Shown here one piece after another: positions 10,197-17,936 of a stretch of 64,000 nucleotides of DNA. This stretch comes from Novosphingobium fuchskuhlense. GTDB taxonomy: Bacteria > Pseudomonadota > Alphaproteobacteria > Sphingomonadales > Sphingomonadaceae. Position numbers and translations under genes: made by a program. Each line of letters begins with the position of its first letter. The stretch's first letter is position 1. The notes beneath the pieces are model-generated. The model had not been told where the DNA came from and ran no database searches. It worked only from the letters and a program-made list of their open reading frames with translations. The stretch covers positions 310,001 to 374,000 of the forward strand of contig NZ_KQ954245.1 in NCBI RefSeq assembly GCF_001519075.1, written 5' to 3'.

Positions 10197-11231
10197 TCAG
10201 CCGCGCATTTCCGGCACCATCTCGGTGGGCGTCGGAGCATCGCGGCCCATGCCGTTCGAGAAGTGCCGGATGATCCATTCGCGCAGGAGGTAGATCGCCG
10301 GATCGCCGAGATCTTCGGCATGAGTCTTGAGGTAATAGCCGAAACCGTCCGCCGAGACGCGGTCATAAGGCATCACAAGCTGGCCGCTGGCGATTTCCTG
10401 TGCGAACATGTCAATGTCCGCCAGCACCACACCCGAAGCGCCGATGGCATAGCGCACGGCCGAAAACGCGGTGTCGAATGCCAGCCCGTCACCCGCCTCG
10501 ATCGCAAGACGCTGCTGTGCGGCGTAGCTGGACCACAGGAGACCGCGCGGCTCTCCCTCCAGCTTCACGTGCAGCAATTCGTTGTCGTTGAGGAACTGCT
10601 CGAGGCTCTTGCCCTCATGCGCCGCCGCCGTTTCGGGCGAGCAGAGCGGGGCGACCCGAACCATCCACAAGAGGTCCGCCACGCTGTCGTCGACATTGGG
10701 GCGGTCGAACACCACCGCCATGTCGACGTTGTCGCGCGGGGCGCCGGTGACGTTGGAGGTCACCACATCGATGCGGATCTCGGGATGCTCCTTGTGGAAC
10801 TGGGCCAGCAGCGGCAGCGCGTTCTGGTAGAGCAGCGAGGGCGGGATGTGCAGCCGGATCGGCCGGCTTTCGAGATCCTTGTTGCGGATCGTGTTGATCG
10901 TCTGCTCCATCCGGTCAAGGCACTTGCTCACGACGGGGAGGAGGATCGAGCCCGCAGGGGTCAGCTTGAGACCGGTTGGCCCGCGTTCGAACAGCGGGCG
11001 GCCGATCAGATCCTCGAGGCTGCTGACATGGCGGCTCATCGCGCTCTGCGAAACCGTGAGCGCCTGCGCGCCAGCGGTGAAGCTCATGTGCCGACCGACC
11101 GCCTCGAACGCCCGCAGCGCGTTCAGCGGCAGCCAGCGGCGATTGATGAGGCGATCAGGCGCGATTTCGGTAACTCCACTGGATTTTCGGGCATTTTGCT
11201 CCGCGCATTGATCTACGTCAATCCGGCTCAT
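10197..11231 (-). CDS. LysR-family transcriptional regulator (GcvA-like)
   Basis: This 344-residue LTTR has an N-terminal winged helix-turn-helix in the segment PLNALRAFEAVGRHMSFTAGA through SQSAMSRHVSSLEDLIG. A LysR substrate-binding domain with RNVDMAVVF- and GLAFDTAFSA-like segments follows. The start is taken at ATG 11231, which leaves about 30 residues before the helix-turn-helix. An upstream in-frame ATG at 11285 lies within the divergent promoter and is less likely. The opening of the DNA-binding domain resembles GcvA/AmpR-type regulators. It is transcribed away from a second LysR gene at 11305, and the 73 bases between the starts hold an inverted repeat that either regulator could bind. 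Confidence 0.88.
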   Translation of the reverse strand: MSRIDVDQCAEQNARKSSGVTEIAPDRLINRRWLPLNALRAFEAVGRHMSFTAGAQALTVSQSAMSRHVSSLEDLIGRPLFERGPTGLKLTPAGSILLPVVSKCLDRMEQTINTIRNKDLESRPIRLHIPPSLLYQNALPLLAQFHKEHPEIRIDVVTSNVTGAPRDNVDMAVVFDRPNVDDSVADLLWMVRVAPLCSPETAAAHEGKSLEQFLNDNELLHVKLEGEPRGLLWSSYAAQQRLAIEAGDGLAFDTAFSAVRYAIGASGVVLADIDMFAQEIASGQLVMPYDRVSADGFGYYLKTHAEDLGDPAIYLLREWIIRHFSNGMGRDAPTPTEMVPEMRG

Positions 11232-11250
11232 CGCGTGAACGTTCTTGCCC

Positions 11251-11295
11251 CACGATAATAGTTTATAATATGAGCCTTCAGGCATTTTTATCGTG
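11251..11295. promoter_or_regulatory. Candidate operator: CACGATAA / TTATCGTG inverted repeat between two LysR genes
   Basis: A perfect 8-base inverted repeat, CACGATAA at 11251-11258 and TTATCGTG at 11288-11295, brackets an AT-rich stretch containing TTATAATATG. This differs sharply from the GC-rich surroundings. It sits between the starts of two divergent LysR genes and ends 9 bases before the second start. LysR regulators usually bind dyads in such regions, so this is probably an autoregulatory site plus a promoter. Which regulator binds is not shown. Confidence 0.5.
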
Positions 11296-11304
11296 AGGCC
11301 TGCC

Positions 11305-12261
11305 ATGCTGCTACCCGCTGAGTTCGATTTCCATGCGCTGGAAGTCTTCGTCCTCACCGTCGAACTGGGCGGCATGACGGCCAGTGCGCAGCAGTTGCGC
11401 ATCACCCAGTCCGCCGTGTCGCAGACCATCGCGCGGCTCGAGCAGGGGATCGGCGCGACCCTGTTCGATCGCACCCTCCGCCCGCTCGGGCTTACCCCGG
11501 CGGGCCGCGCGCTCTACGAACGCGCGACGCACTTGCTCGCCACCGCGCGCACCATGGTCGACGAGGTCCGCGAAGGCGCCAACCAGCCGATCGACAAGGT
11601 GACAGTCGCGATGGCGGAATCGCTGGCGATCCTGCTGACCGGACCGCTTCTCAACCGGCTCGGCCCCCGCGTGGCGCGCTGGCGGGTGCGCTCGGGGATT
11701 TCGCTCAACCAGCAGCAGGATTTCCTGGCGCGGCGTGTCGATCTGCTGATCACCGGCAGCAGCGTGCTCGAAAAGCAGGAAGGCGTGGTCCACCACGACG
11801 TCCTCGACGATCCCTTCGTGCTCGTCTTTCCGCCCAGTTTCCGGGGGGCTGCCGATCCGATCGCGGCGGCGGAGGGCCTCCCGTTCGTGCGCTATTCGCT
11901 TGATACCGGAATGGGCCAGCGCATCGAAAGCCAGCTTACCCGGATGCGGCTGCGCCTGCCCAACGTGATCGAGGTCGATATCGTGCCGCAGCAATTGAAT
12001 GCGGTCGCGCTGGGGATCGGCTGGTCGATCACCTCGCTGCTGTGCCTTGCCGCGATGCCTGCGCTGATCCCGGATTTGCGGGTCGAACCGCTGCCGCGCG
12101 CGCGGTTTGCCCGCCGCATCCAGGTCGTGAGCCGCGCCGGCGAACTGGGCGACCTCGCTGCCGAGACCGCGGCGCTGGCGGGCGAGACGATCCGGAGCGA
12201 AAGCATGCCTCTTGTTCTTGCGCAGCTCCCCTGGGCGGCGGACCTGCTCGGCAGTGTATGA
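11305..12261 (+). CDS. LysR-family transcriptional regulator
   Basis: The 318-residue protein has a clear LTTR helix-turn-helix: HALEVFVLTVELGGMTASAQ, then RITQSAVSQTIARLEQGIGATLFDR and LTPAGRAL. A substrate-binding domain follows. ATG 11305 is preferred over GTG 11293 because GTGAGG lies 6 bases upstream of the ATG. The gene lies directly upstream of the oxygenase-aldolase-dehydrogenase operon on the same strand, 138 bases before its first gene. It is the most likely regulator of that operon. The effector is unknown. Confidence 0.88.
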   Translation: MLLPAEFDFHALEVFVLTVELGGMTASAQQLRITQSAVSQTIARLEQGIGATLFDRTLRPLGLTPAGRALYERATHLLATARTMVDEVREGANQPIDKVTVAMAESLAILLTGPLLNRLGPRVARWRVRSGISLNQQQDFLARRVDLLITGSSVLEKQEGVVHHDVLDDPFVLVFPPSFRGAADPIAAAEGLPFVRYSLDTGMGQRIESQLTRMRLRLPNVIEVDIVPQQLNAVALGIGWSITSLLCLAAMPALIPDLRVEPLPRARFARRIQVVSRAGELGDLAAETAALAGETIRSESMPLVLAQLPWAADLLGSV

Positions 12262-12272
12262 TCCATCGATGT

Positions 12273-12321
12273 CAGTGCATTACGGTCATTGATACGGTAT
12301 ATGATTCTTGATGATGCACTG
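12273..12321. promoter_or_regulatory. Candidate operator/promoter of the oxygenase operon
   Basis: The 138-base gap between the LysR gene and the BBOX-like gene contains a perfect 8-base inverted repeat: CAGTGCAT at 12273-12280 and ATGCACTG at 12314-12321. Between the arms is an AT-rich stretch with two copies of TACGGT (12281 and 12294). The arrangement suits a LysR-controlled promoter, with a dyad overlapping or next to the -35/-10 region. The downstream start codon at 12400 is preceded by GGGGGA. Confidence 0.45.
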
Positions 12322-12399
12322 CTGAGCCCGTGCAATCCGGGATAGGCTGCAGGAGAAAATGCGGCAGGCAGACGGCCGCCAATCCCAGCGGGGGAATGC

Positions 12400-13536
12400 A
12401 TGAACCAGACCACCACGTCCGCAGCACCGGTCACGATCACCGAAACCGGGCTTGAGCTCGTGCTTCCCGGCGGGCGCGCCGCCTATTTCAACGCCTACTG
12501 GCTGCGCGACAACTGCCCGACGTCGTTCGACAGCCAGACGCGCGAGCGGGTGTTCGATATCTTCCACCTTGAGGCTGCCCCGCGCCCGCGCCGCGCCGAA
12601 GTGGTGGAAGGTGCGCTCGAAATCACGTGGGACGGCGAGAACCACACCAGCCGCTATCCGCTGGACTGGCTGGCCGATTATGCCGAGGGCAAGCGCCGCC
12701 ACGATCCGTCAGACCTGCCGCGCCGCGCCTGGTATGCCGATCACTACCCCGACATCGCCCGCTTCCCGCAAGCGGAGCTCATGGCCGACAAGGCCAAGGT
12801 TGCCGAATGGCTGAGGGCGCTGATCGTCGAAGGCGTGGCGCTGGTGACGGACATGCCCGACAGCGACGAGGGTCTGACCGATCTCGTCAAGCTGATGGGC
12901 CACGTGCGCCCGACCTTCTTCGGCGAATACTTCGACGTGATGACCCATATCGAGCCGACCAACCTTGCCTACACGGCCAAGGCGCTCGAACTGCACACCG
13001 ATACCCCGGCCGAGGACATGGCTCCCGGCGTGCAGTTCCTCCATTGCCGCGCCAATAGCGTGGAGGGCGGGGCCAACCTGTTTCTCGATGGTGTCGCGGT
13101 CGCGAACGATTTCCGCGAGCTCTACCCGGAGGACTTCAAGCTCCTCGCCGAGACCGAAGTGCCCTTCTACTGCGAGCACGACACATACGACGTCCGCTCA
13201 CGCCAGCGGGTGATCGAGCTTGACGCGCATGGCGAGGTGTCCGGCGTCACCATCAGCCAGCACATGGCCGACGTGTTCGATCTGCCGCAGGACGTGCTTG
13301 ACCGCTACTATCCCGCGTTCTGCCGCTTCGGGCGGATGCTGCAATCGGACAAGTACCTCATGCGCTTTCGCATCAACGCGGGCGAATGCATCGTGTTCGA
13401 CAACCACCGCATCGTCCACGGGCGCGAGGCCTATTCAGCCACCAGCGGTGCGCGCTATCTGCGCGGGACTTATGCCGATCGCGGCGAAATGCGCAGCACC
13501 TATCGCGCGCTGACGAGTGAAGGCCGCTTCAAGTGA
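12400..13536 (+). CDS. Gamma-butyrobetaine dioxygenase-like 2-oxoglutarate/Fe(II) oxygenase
   Basis: This 378-residue protein has the two-domain layout of BBOX/trimethyllysine dioxygenases: a small N-terminal domain (WLRDNC near 34-39) and a TauD-type catalytic domain. Iron ligands are visible as H199 and D201 (LHTD) and H340 (RIVHGR); an Arg in RYLRGTY should bind 2-oxoglutarate. The N-terminal zinc site of BBOX normally uses three Cys and one His; here only C39 and the H82 position remain, so the zinc is probably absent. Family members hydroxylate trimethylammonium compounds (gamma-butyrobetaine to carnitine, trimethyllysine). It is the first gene of a four-gene operon with an aldolase and two dehydrogenases. 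Substrate is inferred only from family and from the nearby N-demethylation genes. Confidence 0.85.
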   Translation: MNQTTTSAAPVTITETGLELVLPGGRAAYFNAYWLRDNCPTSFDSQTRERVFDIFHLEAAPRPRRAEVVEGALEITWDGENHTSRYPLDWLADYAEGKRRHDPSDLPRRAWYADHYPDIARFPQAELMADKAKVAEWLRALIVEGVALVTDMPDSDEGLTDLVKLMGHVRPTFFGEYFDVMTHIEPTNLAYTAKALELHTDTPAEDMAPGVQFLHCRANSVEGGANLFLDGVAVANDFRELYPEDFKLLAETEVPFYCEHDTYDVRSRQRVIELDAHGEVSGVTISQHMADVFDLPQDVLDRYYPAFCRFGRMLQSDKYLMRFRINAGECIVFDNHRIVHGREAYSATSGARYLRGTYADRGEMRSTYRALTSEGRFK

Positions 13537-14252
13537 CGGAAGCTGAAGTCGCGGCGCTGCGCGAGGACCTTGCCGCCGCGTTCCGCATTACGGCGCAGAT
13601 GGGCTGGTCGGAATCGGTCGGCAACCATTTCAGCGCGGCAGTTTCGGATGATGGCAAGCAGTTCCTCCTCAACCGCAAGTGGCAGCACTTTGCCAGCATC
13701 AAGCCGCAGGACCTGATGCTGCTCGATGCCGACGATGCGGACGTGATGAACCGGCCCGATGCGCCCGATGCCTCTGCCTGGACCATCCACGGCACCGTAC
13801 ACCGCCAGTGCCCCGCCGCGCGGGTCATCATTCACTGCCACCCCCCGCACGCCACCGCGCTCGCCACGCTCGCGGATCCGCGCATGCTCCCGCTCGACAA
13901 CAACACGGCGCGCTTTTTCAATCGGCTTGCGATCGATCAGGGCTTCGGCGGCATTGCCGATGAAGCGGAGGAAGGCCTGCGCCTCGCCGCTGCGCTCGGC
14001 GGCAAGAAGACGCTGCTCATGGGCAATCACGGCGTGACCTGCACCGGCCCGACGGTCGCCGAAGCCTTCGAGGACCTCTACTTCTTCGAGAAGGCCGCCC
14101 AGACTTTGCTGCTCGCCTATGCCAGCGGCCAGCCGCTCAATGTCCTGTCCGACGAGGTCGCCGAGAAGACTGCGCGCGGCTGGGACGACTATCGCGGCAT
14201 GTCCTATGCGCATTTCGACTGGCTGAAGTCGCAGCTACCGCCGCTCGTCTGA
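13533..14252 (+). CDS. Class II aldolase/adducin family protein
   Basis: The 239-residue protein resembles fuculose-phosphate-type aldolases. Likely zinc ligands are the histidines in IIHCHPPHATAL and the later His in LMGNHGVTCTG. The N-terminal segment GWSESVGNHFS matches the family's opening loop. It starts with GTG at 13533, whose GTGA overlaps the TGA of the oxygenase gene, indicating translational coupling. Members cleave or epimerise hydroxylated substrates, or in some lineages decarboxylate them. In this operon it could cleave the hydroxylated product of the preceding oxygenase. That role is inference. Confidence 0.85.
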   Translation: MTEAEVAALREDLAAAFRITAQMGWSESVGNHFSAAVSDDGKQFLLNRKWQHFASIKPQDLMLLDADDADVMNRPDAPDASAWTIHGTVHRQCPAARVIIHCHPPHATALATLADPRMLPLDNNTARFFNRLAIDQGFGGIADEAEEGLRLAAALGGKKTLLMGNHGVTCTGPTVAEAFEDLYFFEKAAQTLLLAYASGQPLNVLSDEVAEKTARGWDDYRGMSYAHFDWLKSQLPPLV

Positions 14253-14256
14253 TCCG

Positions 14257-15330
14257 ATGGACCTCGTCCCCGCCACCATGGAAGCCGTGCTGCTCACCGG
14301 CAACGGCGGGTTCGATTGCCTCTCGCACCGAACCGATGTGCCGGTGACGAAGCCCGGGCCAGGCGAGGTGCTGATCCGGGTTGGCGCGGCGGGGGTCAAC
14401 AACACCGATATCAACACCCGCACCGCGTGGTATTCCAAGGCTGTCACCGTGGCCACCGAGGCTGGTGGCGGTGATGGCTTTGCGGAAGCGAAGACGGAGG
14501 ATTCCGGCTGGACGGGGGCACTGCCGCAGTTCCCCCGGATTCAGGGTGCCGATGCCGCCGGCAGGATTGTCGCCGTGGGGGAGGGCGTGGCTGCCGCCCG
14601 CATCGGCGAGCGCGTTCTGGTCGAGCCGGTGTTTCGCGGTGCGGGGCCGTTCGAGGCGGTCTATTTCGGATCCGAAGTCGATGGCGCGTTTGCGCAATAT
14701 GCGCGGATGCCGTCTGCCCACGCGCACCGCATCGAAACGCCGCTGAGCGATATCGAACTCGCCTCGTTCCCCTGCGCCTATTCGGCAGCGGAAAACATGC
14801 TGACGCGCACAGCGCTGGCGGCGGGCGAGCGGGTCTTGATCACTGGCGCGTCGGGTGGTGTCGGCTCGGCTGCGGTTCAGCTGGCCAGGCGCCGGGGGGC
14901 CGAAGTCACCGCACTCGCCAGCCCGGAAAAGGCCGAGGGCGTGCGTGCGCTCGGTGCTGCCCACGTCGCGCCGCGCGATGCCCGTTTCGAAAGCGAGAGC
15001 TTCGATGTGGTGATCGATGTGGCGGGCGGGGCCGGGTTCCCGGCACTGCTCGATGCCCTGAAGCGCGGCGGTCGCTACGGCGTGGCGGGCGCGATTTCGG
15101 GCCCCATCGCAGAGCTGGACCTGCGCACGCTCTACCTCAAGGACCTGACGCTTTACGGCTGCACGATCCTTGAGCCGCAAGTGTTCCCCAATCTCGTCGG
15201 CTACATCGAACGCGGCGAAATCCGCCCCGTTGTCGCCGCAACCTGGCCGCTTACGCATATCGTCGAGGCGCAGCGCGCCTTCCTTACCAAGCAGCACGTC
15301 GGCAAGATCGTGTTGATCCCCGGAGAATGA
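14257..15330 (+). CDS. Medium-chain (MDR) zinc-type/quinone-oxidoreductase-like alcohol dehydrogenase
   Basis: This 357-residue protein has the MDR N-terminal GroES-like fold (PGPGEVLIRVGAAGVNNTDIN) and a Rossmann domain with the NAD(P) motif GASGGVGSAAVQLA. The classical structural-zinc cysteine cluster is missing, so it resembles the quinone-oxidoreductase branch. It starts 4 bases after the aldolase stop, and its TGA overlaps the start of the next gene (ATGA at 15327-15330). It probably oxidises or reduces an alcohol, aldehyde or enoyl intermediate of the operon's pathway. Confidence 0.85.
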   Translation: MDLVPATMEAVLLTGNGGFDCLSHRTDVPVTKPGPGEVLIRVGAAGVNNTDINTRTAWYSKAVTVATEAGGGDGFAEAKTEDSGWTGALPQFPRIQGADAAGRIVAVGEGVAAARIGERVLVEPVFRGAGPFEAVYFGSEVDGAFAQYARMPSAHAHRIETPLSDIELASFPCAYSAAENMLTRTALAAGERVLITGASGGVGSAAVQLARRRGAEVTALASPEKAEGVRALGAAHVAPRDARFESESFDVVIDVAGGAGFPALLDALKRGGRYGVAGAISGPIAELDLRTLYLKDLTLYGCTILEPQVFPNLVGYIERGEIRPVVAATWPLTHIVEAQRAFLTKQHVGKIVLIPGE

Positions 15331-16289
15331 CTCACATGAAGATCGGTTTCATCGGCCTCGGCAATGTCGGCGGCAAGCTCGCGGGCAGCCTGATCCGCAA
15401 TGGCCACGACGTTACCGTGCGCGATCTCAATCCCGAGCTCGTCGCCGAATATGTCGCGCGCGGCGCCAAGGAAGCGGCCAGCCCGCGCGAACTCGGCGAG
15501 GCGGTCGATGTTATCATCACCTGCCTGCCGTCGCCTGCCGCCAGCGCCGCCGTCGCGGAGGGCGAGGACGGCTTCCTCGCCGTCATGCGCCCCGGCCAGG
15601 TCTGGATGGAAATGAGCACGACCGACTATGCCGAGGTCCTGCGCCTCGGTCCGCTGGTGGAAGCCAAAGGCGGCCTGTTCATGGAATGCCCTGTCTCTGG
15701 CGGTTGCCACCGCGCGGATACCGGCAATATCTCGATCTTCGCCGCCGGCCCGCGCGAGGGGTTCGAGCGCGTGCTGCCGGTCCTCACCACGCTCGGCCGC
15801 CGCGTGCTGCATACGGGTGACTGGGGCACCGCCTCGCAGCTCAAGGTGATGACCAACTTCCTGTGCACCGCGCATCTCGTCGCGCTCGCCGAGGCGCTGA
15901 CGGTGTGCAAGGCGGTCGGGCTTGATATGAACACGACCTACGAGGCGATCCGCATCTCCTCGGGCAACAGCTTTGTCCACGAGACGGAGAGCCAGGTCAT
16001 CCTCAACGGCAGCCGCGACATCAACTTCACGATGGACCTCGTCTCCAAGGACGTCGGCCTGTTCGACAAGATCGCCCAGGAAACCGGCGTTCCGGTCGAA
16101 ATGTCGCCGCTGATCGTGCGCCTGTTCAAGGAAGGCGAGGCCGCCTACGGCCCGCGCGAGTTCTCGCCCAACATCATCCGCCGCTATGAAGAGCCCGTCG
16201 GCATCAAGGTGCTGGGCACCGGCTTCCCGGACCAGATGGTCGATGACGAGCCCGAAGAGCAGGGCTACGAAGTGGTGCCGCGCCGGTAA
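15327..16289 (+). CDS. 3-hydroxyisobutyrate-dehydrogenase-like NAD(P)-dependent beta-hydroxyacid dehydrogenase
   Basis: The 320-residue protein has the N-terminal dinucleotide-binding motif IGFIGLGNVGGKLAG, the substrate-binding signature CPVSGG near 121-126, and the catalytic Lys in QLKVMTNF (K173, with N177). These define the beta-hydroxyacid dehydrogenase family (3-hydroxyisobutyrate, tartronate semialdehyde and related acids). The start ATG 15327 overlaps the stop of the preceding gene; ATG 15336 is possible. It ends the forward operon. In a carnitine-type pathway an enzyme of this kind could oxidise a 3-hydroxy acid, but the real substrate is unknown. Confidence 0.88.
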   Translation: MTHMKIGFIGLGNVGGKLAGSLIRNGHDVTVRDLNPELVAEYVARGAKEAASPRELGEAVDVIITCLPSPAASAAVAEGEDGFLAVMRPGQVWMEMSTTDYAEVLRLGPLVEAKGGLFMECPVSGGCHRADTGNISIFAAGPREGFERVLPVLTTLGRRVLHTGDWGTASQLKVMTNFLCTAHLVALAEALTVCKAVGLDMNTTYEAIRISSGNSFVHETESQVILNGSRDINFTMDLVSKDVGLFDKIAQETGVPVEMSPLIVRLFKEGEAAYGPREFSPNIIRRYEEPVGIKVLGTGFPDQMVDDEPEEQGYEVVPRR

Positions 16290-16298
16290 CGCCTGAAG

Positions 16299-16328
16299 GC
16301 GCGCCGGCCGGGCCTACCGCCGGCGCGC
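16299..16328. terminator. Hairpin between convergent operons
   Basis: A 9-base perfect stem, GCGCGCCGG at 16299-16307 and CCGGCGCGC at 16320-16328, encloses a 12-base loop. It starts 10 bases after the stop of the forward operon. Its right arm lies in the last codons of the reverse GMC gene. No strong T-tract is present on either side, so it may work as a bidirectional terminator or only protect the ends. Confidence 0.4.
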
Positions 16329-17936
16329 ATCCTCGAGGATCATCGCGGCACCCTTTTCCGCCACCATCACTGTCGGCGCATTGGTGTTGCCGCTGGTGAT
16401 GTTGGGGAAGATCGAGGCATCGATCACGCGCAGGCCCTCGGTGCCGTGCACCCGAAGCCGCGCATCGACCACCGAAACTGCCGCGTCCGGCCCCATCGCG
16501 CACGTGCCGGTGGGGTGGTAGACAGTATCGGCCCGCGCGCGGAAATCGGCGAGCTGGTCTTCCTCGCTCGCGACCTGCGGGCCGGGGATCAGCTCCTCGG
16601 TGATCATGTCCGCCAGCGGCCTGCTCGCCGCGATCTGGCGGAGCAGGCGGTTGCCCGCGCGCACTTCGGCGATGTCCTGCTCGGTCGAGAGGTAGTTGGG
16701 CTGGATCACCGGATAGGCCAGCGGATCGGCCGAGCGCAGTTCGAGGTGTCCCCGGCTCGTCGGGCGGCAGGGATTGAACGAGAGCAGGAACGCCGAAAAC
16801 GGATCGGGATTGAGCAGCTTGCGCGCAGCCAGCGGTGTCTTTGTATAGCTTACCGGGCTGAAATAGAGCTGCAGATCGACATTGGGCGCATCCTTCTCGC
16901 TGCGCACGAAGCCGCCGCTCTGGTTCACGCTGAGCGAGAGCGGCCCGCGCCGGTCGAACGCAAAGCGCAGCGCCGCCTGCGCCTTGCCGAGCAGCGGGTG
17001 GAGCTCGTCGTTCAGCGTGGCGGTGCGGACCTTGTAGAAATACGAGACCGCGAGATGATCCTGCAGATTGCAACCCACGGCGGGCAGGTGGCTCTGCACG
17101 CCAATCCCGTGCTGCGCCAATGCTCCACCATCACCGATGCCGGAGAGCATCAGCAATTGCGGCGAGTTGATCGCGCCGCCCGACAGGACCACTTCGCGGC
17201 GCGCGCGCACCTGGTGGAGCTTCCCGCCGCGCCGATACTCGATGCCGACAGCGCGCGAGCCTTCGAACAGCACGCGCGTGGCCTGCGATTTTGTGCGCAG
17301 TTCGAGGTTCTTGCGGCGGCGGGCAGGGTGCAGGAAGGCATTGGCGGTGGAGGCGCGCCAGCCGCCGCGCGTGTTGATCTGATAGAACCCCACGCCTTCG
17401 GGGTTGTTGCCGTTGAAATCGGTCGTCACCGGAAAGCCCAGGCCCTCCGCCGTCTCGATAAAGCTGTGGCACACCGGGTGGACGTGCGGGGTGATCTCGG
17501 TCACGTGCTGCGGCCCGCCGCGCCCGTGGTGCGCGCTGTAGCGGTCGAAATCCTCGGACTTGGTGAAGAAGGGCAGCACATCGTCCCAGCCCCAGCCGGT
17601 ATTGCCCGCCGCGCGCCAATCGTCGAAATCGCGTGGCTGCCCGCGCACATAGACCATCGCGTTGATCGAACCCGAGCCACCGATCACCTTGCCGCGCGGC
17701 CAGTAGCTGCTGCGCCCGCCAAGCCCTTCGATGGCTTCCGTATCGTACATCCAGTTGATGCGCTTGTCGAAGAAGGTGCGGCCATAGCCGATCGGCATCT
17801 GGATCCAGATCGAAAGGTCGCTGCCGCCTGCTTCCAGCAAGAGTACGGTGGACTTGCCGTCCTCGGTCAGCCGGTTGGCCAGCACGCATCCGGCGGTGCC
17901 GGCGCCCACCACGATATAGTCGAAGGTATCGCTCAT
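16314..17936 (-). CDS. GMC-family oxidoreductase (choline dehydrogenase-like)
   Basis: The 540-residue flavoprotein has the N-terminal FAD motif [18 protein letters not shown], the GMC signature around [22 protein letters not shown], and the C-terminal catalytic region HPTGTCAMG plus [18 protein letters not shown]. The family oxidises primary alcohols (choline, glucose, aryl or alkyl alcohols) to aldehydes, usually coupled to quinone. It is the last gene of a reverse operon; its ATG at 17936 shares one base with the stop of the MR/MLE gene. Beside an aldehyde dehydrogenase it forms an alcohol-to-acid pair like BetA/BetB. The general GMC class is sure; choline as substrate is not. Confidence 0.9.
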   Translation of the reverse strand: MSDTFDYIVVGAGTAGCVLANRLTEDGKSTVLLLEAGGSDLSIWIQMPIGYGRTFFDKRINWMYDTEAIEGLGGRSSYWPRGKVIGGSGSINAMVYVRGQPRDFDDWRAAGNTGWGWDDVLPFFTKSEDFDRYSAHHGRGGPQHVTEITPHVHPVCHSFIETAEGLGFPVTTDFNGNNPEGVGFYQINTRGGWRASTANAFLHPARRRKNLELRTKSQATRVLFEGSRAVGIEYRRGGKLHQVRARREVVLSGGAINSPQLLMLSGIGDGGALAQHGIGVQSHLPAVGCNLQDHLAVSYFYKVRTATLNDELHPLLGKAQAALRFAFDRRGPLSLSVNQSGGFVRSEKDAPNVDLQLYFSPVSYTKTPLAARKLLNPDPFSAFLLSFNPCRPTSRGHLELRSADPLAYPVIQPNYLSTEQDIAEVRAGNRLLRQIAASRPLADMITEELIPGPQVASEEDQLADFRARADTVYHPTGTCAMGPDAAVSVVDARLRVHGTEGLRVIDASIFPNITSGNTNAPTVMVAEKGAAMILEDARRR

